DNA of 20,693 bases, taken from IMG/VR virus record IMGVR_UViG_3300033182_000670, positions 1-20,693 of that record. One strand, 5' to 3'. Origin of the DNA: a virus. Below are positions 1-6,283 of this stretch, piece by piece. Position 1 is the stretch's first letter. Every line of letters begins with the position of its first letter. Position numbers and translations under genes: made by a program. A model generated the notes under the pieces. That model did not search any database. It saw only the letters and a program-made list of their open reading frames with translations, and was not told where the DNA came from.

Positions 1-3
1 GGC

Positions 4-201
4 ATGGCACGAATGATTAGCGTTCATAAAGACAAGAATAGCTATTACTTCAACTTCCCCAATGACATCATGGAAGAATTGGATTGGCGCACTGATGATA
101 CGATACGCTTCGATGAAGTGGAAAATTGCACAGATGATGGGAAATATAATTCACTTGTACTTGTGAACGAGTCCCTTGAAGAACGGATGGAAGGTGAGTA
201 G
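4..201 (+). CDS. Small AbrB/MazE-like phage protein
   Basis: A 65-residue soluble acidic protein. The pattern of a short N-terminal strand, then 'FPNDIMEELDWRTDDTIRF' and a C-terminal strand resembles the swapped-hairpin fold of AbrB/SpoVT-like proteins, in which a phrase like 'LGW..GD.I.F' is typical. Small proteins of this kind occur in many phages with no known job. The open frame continues to base 1, so the true start may be ATG at 4, ATG at 13, or upstream of the window. Its stop overlaps the start region of the next gene, which suggests co-translation. The AbrB link rests on pattern only. Confidence 0.6.
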   Translation: MARMISVHKDKNSYYFNFPNDIMEELDWRTDDTIRFDEVENCTDDGKYNSLVLVNESLEERMEGE

Positions 202-433
202 TAAATTACGCACTGGTCGAAATTTTCCACCAGTTCAATACAGAGATTACGATGAAATGTCTATGACCGATTGCGAAGGTAAGAAAGTAACGATTCAATA
301 TCAATGGGATACGGATATATTCGGAACGATGGAAATCGTAATGCGATTATTGATTGCCAATGGGTTTTCACCCGATACAGTTAAGGATGGATTCAGTTAT
401 ATGTGGAATGAATTTTATAGGGATATAGAGTAA
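194..433 (+). CDS. Hypothetical phage protein
   Basis: A protein of about 79 residues that I do not recognise. It has a probable two-strand segment (GKKVTIQYQWDTD) followed by a helical stretch (GTMEIVMRLLIANGF) and an aromatic acidic C-terminus. The start is uncertain. GTG at 194 gives an 8-base overlap with the upstream gene; TTG at 176 or ATG at 257 are alternatives, and none has an ideal ribosome binding site. It sits in a run of small genes ahead of the lysis region. No membrane segment or cysteine motif is visible. Confidence 0.6.
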   Translation: MSSKLRTGRNFPPVQYRDYDEMSMTDCEGKKVTIQYQWDTDIFGTMEIVMRLLIANGFSPDTVKDGFSYMWNEFYRDIE

Positions 434-434
434 C

Positions 435-596
435 ATGGCAACCATGAGAAAATTCGCCACATTAATCTTCGCAGTGCTGTTTATTGCCTCAAGTTGTAGC
501 GATGATATATATGTCGGTGGATATAATAAGAAATTGGAACATATTGATTCGACATACTATGAAAAATCAAGAAAGATAAATACAGGACATGAATAA
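435..596 (+). CDS. Small lipoprotein, candidate outer-membrane spanin
   Basis: A 53-codon gene. ATG at 435 or, more likely, ATG at 444 begins a signal peptide: basic 'MRK', a hydrophobic core (FATLIFAVLFIA), then the lipobox ending in S-S-C. The mature protein would be 33 residues starting at Cys21, with Ser at +2, which favours outer-membrane retention in Gram-negative cells. The mature part is polar (CSDDIYVGGYNKK...). It overlaps the next gene by 8 bases, and that gene encodes a membrane anchor plus coiled coil. Small lipoproteins paired with such a protein in phages are often o-spanins, which fuse the outer membrane at lysis. Unlike Rz1 it is not proline-rich, so exclusion or lysogenic-conversion lipoprotein are alternatives. 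Confidence 0.7.
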   Translation: MATMRKFATLIFAVLFIASSCSDDIYVGGYNKKLEHIDSTYYEKSRKINTGHE

Positions 597-855
597 GCCA
601 AAAGGAATTAGCGAGGATGCTCAGATACATATTAGCGTAGCTTTTCTTATTAAGGCTATGGTTGGTGTAGCGTTAGTTGTCGGCTCTTGGTATCAAGTAC
701 AAATGAAATTTGCAAATATTGAAATTAGATTAAACGAACTCCAAGATAAGGTTACCGTATTGACTGCATCTGTGGAAGGTATGGAGAAAAAAGACATTGA
801 GGAGTTAGAAGAAACAAACCGAAGCCTGATGCAGAGGTTAGGCTTAAAACGATAG
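589..855 (+). CDS. Membrane-anchored coiled-coil protein, possible inner-membrane spanin
   Basis: An 88-residue protein with one transmembrane segment at about residues 17-37 (VAFLIKAMVGVALVVGSWY), followed by a heptad-like helix (residues ~40-82, FANIEIRLNELQDKVTVL...). The order of N-terminal anchor then coiled coil is the topology of Rz-type i-spanins, and the overlapping upstream gene encodes a small lipoprotein. The same architecture also occurs in phage proteins of unknown role, and a similar protein is encoded at 1495-1800, so the assignment is inference. The start ATG at 589 overlaps the lipoprotein stop, which suggests coupled expression. Confidence 0.7.
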   Translation: MNKPKGISEDAQIHISVAFLIKAMVGVALVVGSWYQVQMKFANIEIRLNELQDKVTVLTASVEGMEKKDIEELEETNRSLMQRLGLKR

Positions 856-864
856 GAGTACAAA

Positions 865-1092
865 ATGGCAAAAAACAAAAAACAAAAAGAAAATCAGCCA
901 GTATTGAATCTAGACGGAAAAGAATACGAAATTGATGCGATGAGTGATGACCAGAAGTTGATGGTATCGCATATTGCGGACCTTAACCGTAAAATTGAAA
1001 GCACATCTTTCAACTTGCAACAACTACAGTTTGGAAGACAGTCTTTCATTGATGCATTAAAAAATGGATTAAATGATGCAAACGAAGATTAA
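865..1092 (+). CDS. DUF6447-like small phage protein
   Basis: A 75-residue soluble protein preceded by a good ribosome binding site (TAGGAG, 865 start). After a lysine-rich N-terminus it has 'LNLDGKEYEIDAMSDDQK' and then a predicted long helix (residues ~34-68, HIADLNRKIESTSFNLQQLQ...). This strand, acidic turn and helix layout matches small proteins from marine phages that I remember as DUF6447; the family name is from memory. Its function is unknown. It lies upstream of two very basic small proteins and may belong to a conserved accessory block. Confidence 0.75.
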   Translation: MAKNKKQKENQPVLNLDGKEYEIDAMSDDQKLMVSHIADLNRKIESTSFNLQQLQFGRQSFIDALKNGLNDANED

Positions 1093-1139
1093 CACAATAG
1101 ATAGAGCCATCAGCCAAGATGGTCTAAAAGGATTGTAAT

Positions 1140-1229
1140 ATGCCAAAAGGTAAAGGTACATACGGAAATAAAGTTGGAAGACCTAAAAAGAAGAAATTAA
1201 AGCAAAAAAAGAAAAAGATGGGTAGATAA
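1140..1229 (+). CDS. Lys/Arg-rich 29-residue protein with AT-hook-like GRP motif
   Basis: A 30-codon gene beginning MPKGKGTYGNKVGRPKKKK. AAGGA lies seven bases before the ATG. Fourteen of 29 residues are Lys or Arg, and 'VGRPKKKK' resembles the Gly-Arg-Pro core of AT-hook DNA-binding peptides. Peptides starting MPKGKGTYG with a GRP-K tail are familiar to me from aquatic phage genomes. Its stop overlaps the start of the next basic protein (TAATG at 1227-1231), which supports it as a real coupled gene despite its size. DNA binding or packaging is inferred from charge and motif. Confidence 0.65.
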   Translation: MPKGKGTYGNKVGRPKKKKLKQKKKKMGR

Positions 1230-1501
1230 TGGCAGTTGTATACAGGGGGGAAAGATTCGCAGGTTATAATAAACCCAAGCGCACTCCAAAACATAAGAAT
1301 AAATCTCACGCTGTACTTGCTAAAGTCGGAGATAGAGTAAAACTTATACGATTTGGACAGCAAGGTGTATCTGGCGCAGGTAAAAACCCCAAGAGCAAAA
1401 GCCAAAAAGCTAGACGGAGATCATTTAAAGCAAGACACGCTAAGAATATCGCCAAGGGTAAAATGAGTGCAGCTTTTTGGGCGGATAAAGTCAAATGGTA
1501 G
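1229..1501 (+). CDS. Conserved basic phage protein
   Basis: A strongly basic 90-residue protein rich in Lys, Arg and Ser with few acidic residues. The segments 'HAVLAKVGDRVKLIRFGQQG' (residues ~27-46) and 'FKARHAKNIAKGKMSAAFWA' (residues ~66-85) resemble a conserved protein seen in many aquatic phages; I cannot name the family with certainty. Its role is unknown; the charge suggests nucleic-acid binding. The start overlaps the previous stop by one base, and its own stop overlaps the next ATG, so it is coupled on both sides. Confidence 0.75.
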   Translation: MAVVYRGERFAGYNKPKRTPKHKNKSHAVLAKVGDRVKLIRFGQQGVSGAGKNPKSKSQKARRRSFKARHAKNIAKGKMSAAFWADKVKW

Positions 1502-1800
1502 AAGCATATTTAGAATATGGTGCGATAGGAGTCATAGTATCTCTATTTGTATTAATGATTACCAATCTCATTAAGAGCCAAAAGCTGCAAAACGAAGACT
1601 TGGATAGGATTCGACAGGCGAATGTAAAGCTAGAAACAAAAATGGCGAATGTTGAATCCATAATATTGAAAATGCTTGACCGATGGAATCGAAGCGATGA
1701 AACATCACAAAGACACAGGGAAGATATTGTAAAGGAACTAAACGATGTCTCTGATGATCTGAATTTCATCAAGGGCAGGATGAACGGACGGAGTAAATGA
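1495..1800 (+). CDS. Membrane-anchored coiled-coil protein in lysis region
   Basis: A 101-residue protein with a transmembrane helix at about residues 7-27 (EYGAIGVIVSLFVLMITNLI), then a long charged helix with heptad spacing to about residue 90 and a basic tail. It is the first of three small membrane proteins in a row before the endolysin (1495, 1797, 2018), which all overlap. It could be an i-spanin-like protein, a holin accessory or a membrane scaffold; the sequence alone does not separate these. The ATG at 1495 lies inside the last codons of the upstream gene. Confidence 0.7.
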   Translation: MVEAYLEYGAIGVIVSLFVLMITNLIKSQKLQNEDLDRIRQANVKLETKMANVESIILKMLDRWNRSDETSQRHREDIVKELNDVSDDLNFIKGRMNGRSK

Positions 1801-2021
1801 AGGTGACTGAATATCGCAGTGAGATGCACGACCTTTTAGTCAAAGTCTCAACACGCCAGGAAGAGATGATCCACAGAGTCGGGCGCATCGAAAAACATTT
1901 AGAAAAAATTAACGGCAAGGTTGCAGAACACGAGGCAAGCCTTATCAAAATCAAAACAATCGGTATGGTAGCCGTATTTGTCATACCTTTAACAATAAAC
2001 ATAATAATGAGGTTAATATGA
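1797..2021 (+). CDS. XhlA-like tail-anchored lysis protein
   Basis: A 74-residue protein with an amphipathic, heptad-spaced N-terminal helix (residues ~5-50, including RQEEMIHRVGRIEKHLEKIN) and a single C-terminal hydrophobic segment (~55-72, GMVAVFVIPLTINIIMRL). A coiled coil followed by a C-terminal membrane anchor is the architecture of the XhlA/haemolysin family found beside holins and endolysins. It shares an ATGA overlap with both the upstream gene and the next membrane protein. A role in holin function or membrane lesion formation is inferred from architecture and position. Confidence 0.7.
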   Translation: MKVTEYRSEMHDLLVKVSTRQEEMIHRVGRIEKHLEKINGKVAEHEASLIKIKTIGMVAVFVIPLTINIIMRLI

Positions 2022-2236
2022 GTGACTGGATGTATGTAGTGGGTGGTTTAGCAGTATTAGTAGGCGGATGGTATGTTCCATTCTTGAGAGCAATGTATAT
2101 GACTGGGTTCAAAGCTATGCTTTCAGAAGCAGTGCTAAAGAAGGTTTTCCTTTCTGTGGCTGAAAAGCTAGTTAAATCATCTAAAAATAAATTGGATGAT
2201 GTTTGGTTTGCACAAATGAAAAAAAACTTAAAATAA
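2018..2236 (+). CDS. Putative holin or lysis-associated membrane protein
   Basis: A 72-residue protein with an N-terminal hydrophobic segment at about residues 5-27 (MYVVGGLAVLVGGWYVPFL), a possible amphipathic second helix (~33-50), and a basic C-terminus (KLVKSSKNKLDDVW...KKNLK). Its gene ends in TAATG, so the next start codon, that of the endolysin, overlaps its stop by one base. Small membrane proteins encoded directly before a signal-less endolysin are usually holins, but I recognise no defined holin family. It could equally be the partner of the XhlA-like protein in a two-component system. Confidence 0.65.
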   Translation: MSDWMYVVGGLAVLVGGWYVPFLRAMYMTGFKAMLSEAVLKKVFLSVAEKLVKSSKNKLDDVWFAQMKKNLK

Positions 2237-2718
2237 TGAGTGCAACTTTCGCACAGATAATCCCAAGGGTTCTAAAGCGAGAAGGTGGGTATGTAAATGA
2301 TCCAAGTGATATGGGCGGAGAGACTCGTTATGGAATCTCTAAGCGTTCATATCCTGATTTGGATATACGAAATCTCACAGTCCAACAGGCAACAGAGATT
2401 TATCGTAAGGATTATTGGGTTCCTTCTAGGGCTGAAAGGCTCCCAGAGGAAATCAGAGAGGACTATTTTGACGCAGTTGTGAATCATGGGCAGGGAAATG
2501 CCGTAAAAATACTGCAAAAAGCCATAAACTCCACAGGAAGCCCAAAATTAGCTGTAGATGGACGGATAGGCAAGAACACGATAAGAGAGTCAAAAAGATT
2601 AAAAAAGTCCCGATTTCGGGCATTTAGAACCCTTTTTTATTCCCAAATCGTAATCAAGAACCCAACCCAGGAAAGATTTTGGTTTGGATGGTGGAAAAGG
2701 GCTATAGGTGTAGACTAA
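2236..2718 (+). CDS. Endolysin, GH108 lysozyme family
   Basis: A 160-residue muralytic enzyme starting at the ATG that overlaps the upstream stop. The N-terminal segment contains 'KREGGYVNDPSDMGGETRYG' (residues 14-33), the signature of glycosyl hydrolase family 108, with the expected catalytic Glu16. A second part (residues ~80-110, 'VNHGQGNAVKILQ' and 'AVDGRIGKNT') matches the peptidoglycan-binding domain usually fused to GH108. Length is typical. There is no signal peptide or anchor, so release should depend on a holin, and membrane proteins are encoded directly upstream. It cleaves peptidoglycan at the end of infection. A small CCCG/CGGG palindrome inside the gene near 2609 is not read as a terminator. 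Confidence 0.95.
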   Translation: MSATFAQIIPRVLKREGGYVNDPSDMGGETRYGISKRSYPDLDIRNLTVQQATEIYRKDYWVPSRAERLPEEIREDYFDAVVNHGQGNAVKILQKAINSTGSPKLAVDGRIGKNTIRESKRLKKSRFRAFRTLFYSQIVIKNPTQERFWFGWWKRAIGVD

Positions 2719-2731
2719 AGAGGTTTAAGTA

Positions 2732-2956
2732 ATGGATTTATCAAATAGATTGAGCAAATTTTTCAAGGATAGCAGAGAAATCAAGGAATTGAGCGAAGAA
2801 ATCTCAATTACAGACTTTTTGCTAAATGTTAGTGACGATAATTACGATACGATTATCAAAATGATGCAAATGATCGATAGGCTTGATATTCCAGATATTG
2901 ACTTAGTATTTGAGGACACACCTCATATTGAATCGAATAACATGGGACTAGCATGA
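2732..2956 (+). CDS. Hypothetical acidic phage protein
   Basis: A 74-residue acidic, mostly helical protein that I do not recognise. It has no membrane segment or cysteine motif. A plausible ribosome binding site (AAAGAGGT) lies in the 13-base gap after the endolysin. Its stop overlaps the ATG of the head-tail adaptor gene (ATGA), which places it at the head of the connector and tail module. It may be a small structural or assembly protein; this is from position only. Confidence 0.7.
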   Translation: MDLSNRLSKFFKDSREIKELSEEISITDFLLNVSDDNYDTIIKMMQMIDRLDIPDIDLVFEDTPHIESNNMGLA

Positions 2957-3927
2957 CATATTTCGAAGCATATTGTAATACTCAGGGAGATTTACAAGCA
3001 GTAATCCCCGATATTCACAATTATAACCAAAAGTTTTTAGTTCAGAATTGGATAGTGCATTCTGGCAGTATTTACAAGTCATTTGATTCTGGATACATTG
3101 ACGTATTATTCAGAAGCGGTGAAGACCTGGGTAGCGCACAAAGCGGTCTCGGTGATCTAAATGTAGATAAGGAATGGTACTACGACTCAGCAGAAGATGT
3201 GGTATATATCTATTCTGATACCGATGTTACTGATTTGGTGATGGAAGGTGGGACAGATTGGGACAGTTTGAAGACTAAAACAGTAAAAGAGTCTGCGGAC
3301 ATGATTCGCAGTTACCTAGGCAGACCAATTATAAGGATGAATAATGCCAATGTGCAGGGTGCAGCAGGTAGGAACTATCCCTATGTTATCATTCGATGCA
3401 ATGCAATACTAGCCTGCGCTCAACTGATTATGCCATACGATCCAGAAAGAGGTCGTGAGGTTCAGGCAATGGCGATAAACGATGAAGGCACTGGCCTACT
3501 GGACAGAATCAAGCGTGGGGAATTTGTTCTCCCTTCTGACACCTCACTTGATAAAAATGCAGGGGTAGTAAGACAGATTTCATTGGATGCCTTCACAACA
3601 GGTGGAATTATTGATGTGCAAAATGCTACACACCCACAAGTACGATTCGATGATATTCGTGTAGTGATTTCCACTGGTGGCACATTCACTGCAGGAACAT
3701 CATCTCCAGTTAAGTACGATGTTTATGTATCTGATGATACTGGCATTCGGAGAACCAAGACTGTAGAGAATGAAGTTGTGACTGGTGTATTTCAACCTGC
3801 AGCTTATGGTATCAAAATTAGATTTAGCGAAGGCGTTTATGTGGCTGATGATGAGTGGGGTATCATTGTTATGGGCGGTCATAGTAATGAAATTAGTTCC
3901 GTCAAAAGCGGTCAAGTTGTTAGATGA
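2953..3927 (+). CDS. Probable head-tail connector (adaptor) protein
   Basis: A 324-residue protein at the junction between the lysis block and tail genes. Residues ~105-160 contain a helical core with 'KESADMIRSYLGRPI' and 'NYPYVIIRCNAILACAQLI', reminiscent of DUF1320/gp6-type connector proteins that ring the portal. The N-terminal part resembles the 'Y.D..D......D...' opening of such adaptors. Residues ~215-324 form a separate beta-rich domain, making this longer than a simple adaptor; it may be a decoration or jelly-roll-like extension. It is followed by a putative tail terminator and tail tube gene, the usual order. ATGA overlaps mark both gene ends. Confidence 0.6.
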   Translation: MTYFEAYCNTQGDLQAVIPDIHNYNQKFLVQNWIVHSGSIYKSFDSGYIDVLFRSGEDLGSAQSGLGDLNVDKEWYYDSAEDVVYIYSDTDVTDLVMEGGTDWDSLKTKTVKESADMIRSYLGRPIIRMNNANVQGAAGRNYPYVIIRCNAILACAQLIMPYDPERGREVQAMAINDEGTGLLDRIKRGEFVLPSDTSLDKNAGVVRQISLDAFTTGGIIDVQNATHPQVRFDDIRVVISTGGTFTAGTSSPVKYDVYVSDDTGIRRTKTVENEVVTGVFQPAAYGIKIRFSEGVYVADDEWGIIVMGGHSNEISSVKSGQVVR

Positions 3928-4370
3928 TATCTTATAATAATACGATTAAATCTAATGTCCTGGATTCTTTGGATAAAATCGTCAATGATGAATTTACCGA
4001 TATACCGATTTACTATGATCAGGAATTCCATGTAAGGGGAAATAGATTCTTTGTATTTCAGCCTCAGACTGATGAGTTAATAGAGCAGAGAGTATCCAGC
4101 GATGTGCGTGAGTACACTGTGCTTATAAAGCTGTATCAGAAGGCAGGAGTAGACTTTAGGAAGAAAACAGAGATTCATCCTATAACTCAAATCACAGAAA
4201 GACTTAAAAGGTTGATAGCAAATAACTCAGACTACAGCCCAAGTTCAACCTACAAATGGCACGATGGGAGAATATCGTTAATCGAATACAGAGTGGATAA
4301 TGAAGAAGCACCTGAATTTAATATTACCGATGTAACCTTTTCTTGCGTAGTAGAGGAAGTATTATCATGA
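3924..4370 (+). CDS. Probable tail terminator / tail completion protein
   Basis: A 148-residue alpha/beta protein. The N-terminal helix 'IKSNVLDSLDKIVNDEF', then strands with 'IPIYYDQEF', a variable loop and 'EYTVLIKLYQK', resembles the fold pattern of gpU-like and other tail terminator proteins, which cap the tail tube and join it to the head. Position directly before a small gene and the tail tube gene supports this. It overlaps its neighbours at ATGA junctions. The assignment is from gene order and length rather than a diagnostic motif. Confidence 0.55.
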   Translation: MISYNNTIKSNVLDSLDKIVNDEFTDIPIYYDQEFHVRGNRFFVFQPQTDELIEQRVSSDVREYTVLIKLYQKAGVDFRKKTEIHPITQITERLKRLIANNSDYSPSSTYKWHDGRISLIEYRVDNEEAPEFNITDVTFSCVVEEVLS

Positions 4371-4543
4371 AAGTAAAAGCGAAAAAACAAATCCCAATGT
4401 GGGGTTCATATCAAGGACTCGATCCAAAAGATTGGGCAGAATTAAATGCAGGTAAAACTGTAGAAATTTCAATGATACCAGATAAAGCCAAGGAATATCT
4501 GGAGATAATTAAATCAAAACAAAACAAGAAAGGCGATGACTAA
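4367..4543 (+). CDS. Small conserved-context phage protein
   Basis: A 58-residue basic protein, chosen from ATG at 4367, which overlaps the upstream stop as ATGA. It contains 'MWGSYQGLDPKDWAELNAGK', a short beta-like core and a Lys-rich C-terminus. I do not recognise a family. It is placed between the putative tail terminator and the tail tube gene, where small accessory genes are common. Its stop overlaps the tail tube start (TAATG). Confidence 0.75.
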   Translation: MKVKAKKQIPMWGSYQGLDPKDWAELNAGKTVEISMIPDKAKEYLEIIKSKQNKKGDD

Positions 4544-5619
4544 TGGCTATTGATTCAGCAGCTTATAGTCCCAAGGAATTTAAGCTTGGAATCCAAGCCG
4601 AAACAACTATAGGCACAAAAATTGTAGATGGAATGACACTAATAAATGTGGATTCTGTGGAGCTTCCAAGTTATAACCCATTACAGGTGCTTGATGTAAG
4701 GTCAGGTGCAGGGAGAACATTAAAATCTTCAGATGTATTCACTCAGAAGGATTTAGTTGATAAAGAGATTAGCTTTAGTGGTACTGCAGATACACAAATC
4801 TTACCACTATTGTTAAAAAATATATTTAATAGCACACAAAGAGCAGCGGTGACCGACACTGTACCTGCAGCATACGTTGTACCTGACAGCTTTAGCCCAG
4901 ATGAATTAAAGAATGGCGGAACAGGTTCAGCTAATGGACATTTAACAATGACTGTTGCGGTTATTAGCCCCGAAGGAAGCACTTCGTCTGTTTTCCCTGG
5001 ATGTCGATTAACTTCTCTGCAGATTAGTGGTGATATGGGAACTGAGAATGGTAGGGTGAAGATTAGTGGCACATTTAAAACAGCATTTAATGTGTTTATT
5101 AATCAGGCAGCACCAACCCAAACTGATTACACTGCAAATTTCTATAATATGAATACAATGGGAAGTGGCACATCTCAAGCCACTAAGAAAATTGCAGGTG
5201 TTTCTGATTTAGTATTACAGAGCTTTTCGCTGAACATTGAAAATCCTTCTGAGTATATTGGATATATAACAACTTCTGCTGACTTAGGTGGTGGTTCATC
5301 AACAACCAACCAAGACCCAGAAGTTATCGCAGTTGGAATCCCAGGTGTAACAGTTACTATGGATGCCACTGTAAAATATGATTCACAGAGCAAAGGAATC
5401 GATGATATCTATCAGCTAGGAACCCTAAGTCAAACACATTTATCCAACAATGCGAATTGGTATGATGCTTCAACTTTTGGTATCTATGCAAATAAATGCT
5501 TAGTAACTTCTTTAGCGCATAATGAGGCAGCAGCAATGATGTTAGATGTTTCAATGCAAATGGCTGCTGATTCTTCAAGCTCTGCGCCCAATGATAGTTT
5601 AATTGAAGTTATTGCATGA
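4543..5619 (+). CDS. Major tail tube protein
   Basis: A 358-residue beta-rich protein, low in cysteine, with many Ser, Thr and Gly. The opening 'KLGIQAETTIGTKI', internal strand-rich segments and the closing 'LDVSMQMAADS' are typical of siphovirus tail tube proteins, which stack as hexameric rings. The gene lies after the putative terminator and immediately before the frameshifted tail assembly chaperone and tape measure genes, the canonical place for the tube gene. It is longer than many tube proteins, so an inserted or C-terminal domain is possible. A host tail tube with Ig-like extensions is an alternative reading. It begins at a TAATG overlap. Confidence 0.8.
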   Translation: MAIDSAAYSPKEFKLGIQAETTIGTKIVDGMTLINVDSVELPSYNPLQVLDVRSGAGRTLKSSDVFTQKDLVDKEISFSGTADTQILPLLLKNIFNSTQRAAVTDTVPAAYVVPDSFSPDELKNGGTGSANGHLTMTVAVISPEGSTSSVFPGCRLTSLQISGDMGTENGRVKISGTFKTAFNVFINQAAPTQTDYTANFYNMNTMGSGTSQATKKIAGVSDLVLQSFSLNIENPSEYIGYITTSADLGGGSSTTNQDPEVIAVGIPGVTVTMDATVKYDSQSKGIDDIYQLGTLSQTHLSNNANWYDASTFGIYANKCLVTSLAHNEAAAMMLDVSMQMAADSSSSAPNDSLIEVIA

Positions 5620-5879
5620 TCGTAAAAACAAAGCAAGGTGAGTTCGAGGTTCGCCCTATCAATTTTAAAGATAGGCGAGAATTACACAGAAAAGAGATTA
5701 AGGTATACTGGGATGAGAAGCTCGATACAGATTCGTATTATGAGCTTCTCGACTGGGTGATGAATAAAGCATTCGCAAACCCAGAAGAAATACTTGGTAA
5801 ATTCAAGGATGAAGAGGTAGATGAAATCCTTGGCAAAATATATCAGGAATACAAAGGTATATCTAAAAAAAAGAGTTAG
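5616..5879 (+). CDS. Tail assembly chaperone, short (G-like) product
   Basis: The 87-residue zero-frame product of the tail assembly chaperone locus. It begins with strands (MIVKTKQGEFEVRPINFKDR) followed by helices rich in Glu and Lys, as in gpG-like chaperones that coat the tape measure during tail assembly. It ends in K-K-K-S at a run of eight A residues, where a -1 shift joins it to the 5873-6283 frame. By analogy with lambda gpG/gpGT, both short and extended products are expected, with the extended one in minority. It shares an ATGA overlap with the tail tube gene. Confidence 0.85.
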   Translation: MIVKTKQGEFEVRPINFKDRRELHRKEIKVYWDEKLDTDSYYELLDWVMNKAFANPEEILGKFKDEEVDEILGKIYQEYKGISKKKS

Positions 5880-5905
5880 CGTACCGAATTAATACTTGGT
5901 ACGCT
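5867..5905 (+). promoter_or_regulatory. Programmed -1 ribosomal frameshift signal
   Basis: The heptamer A-AAA-AAG at 5867-5873 is in the correct zero-frame phase (codons AAA 5868-5870 and AAG 5871-5873). A stem of AGCGTACC (5878-5885) with GGTACGCT (5898-5905), 8 perfect pairs around a 12-base loop, starts four bases after it. The zero-frame stop TAG is at 5877-5879, inside the start of the stem. Slippery site, short spacer and hairpin are the standard -1 frameshift elements. Confidence 0.85.
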
Positions 5906-6283
5906 TACTTTGGTTATAACGAATCTCTTTTACCTGTCGGTGAAGAATACACCGCACATTCCCCCACTTTAAACAAGCCAGTAACATACACTGAATCCGA
6001 AATATGGGAAGAAGTGTATCGTGTAGTGGCTGAAGACAAAGAACGCAAGTTCACACCTGGACAAAATCTATACTATCTTATACCCCACTTCGCTAATCCT
6101 CAATTCTTCGCTGATCCTAGCGTTTCATTAGATATTCAGGAGTATAGCTATATCAAGAAATTCAATATCCCACCTGCCAAAGCAATAGACGAAGCAGAGG
6201 TGGATAGGCTCGTAGTCTATTCGATTATAGATGAGGAACTAATGGCTTGCGACAAAAGAAATAAAGAGAAGAATAATGGCTAG
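5873..6283 (+). CDS. Tail assembly chaperone, -1 frameshift extension (T-like)
   Basis: This frame is open from the slippery site to the stop at 6281-6283 and has no ATG start until far inside it. Read by a -1 shift after 5873, it adds 136 residues (starting E-L-A-Y-R-I-N-T-W-Y) to the 86 residues encoded from 5616, giving a 222-residue fusion. The extension contains 'VTYTESEIWEEVYRVVAED' and a Pro/Phe-rich stretch. An independent GTG start at 6014 would give only 89 residues and leave the conserved-looking upstream part unread. The T-like domain in this position normally binds the tail tube protein. It overlaps the tape measure start by 8 bases. Confidence 0.8.
   Translation, partial: ELAYRINTWYAYFGYNESLLPVGEEYTAHSPTLNKPVTYTESEIWEEVYRVVAEDKERKFTPGQNLYYLIPHFANPQFFADPSVSLDIQEYSYIKKFNIPPAKAIDEAEVDRLVVYSIIDEELMACDKRNKEKNNG

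Noticed and set aside
2603-2650. CCCGATTTCGGG palindrome followed by a T-rich stretch
   Set aside because: It lies inside the endolysin reading frame, the stem is only four to five bases, and the T-run does not follow directly.
6014-6283. Independent 89-residue gene starting at GTG 6014
   Set aside because: The same frame is open without interruption from the slippery site at 5873, so a frameshift extension explains it better.
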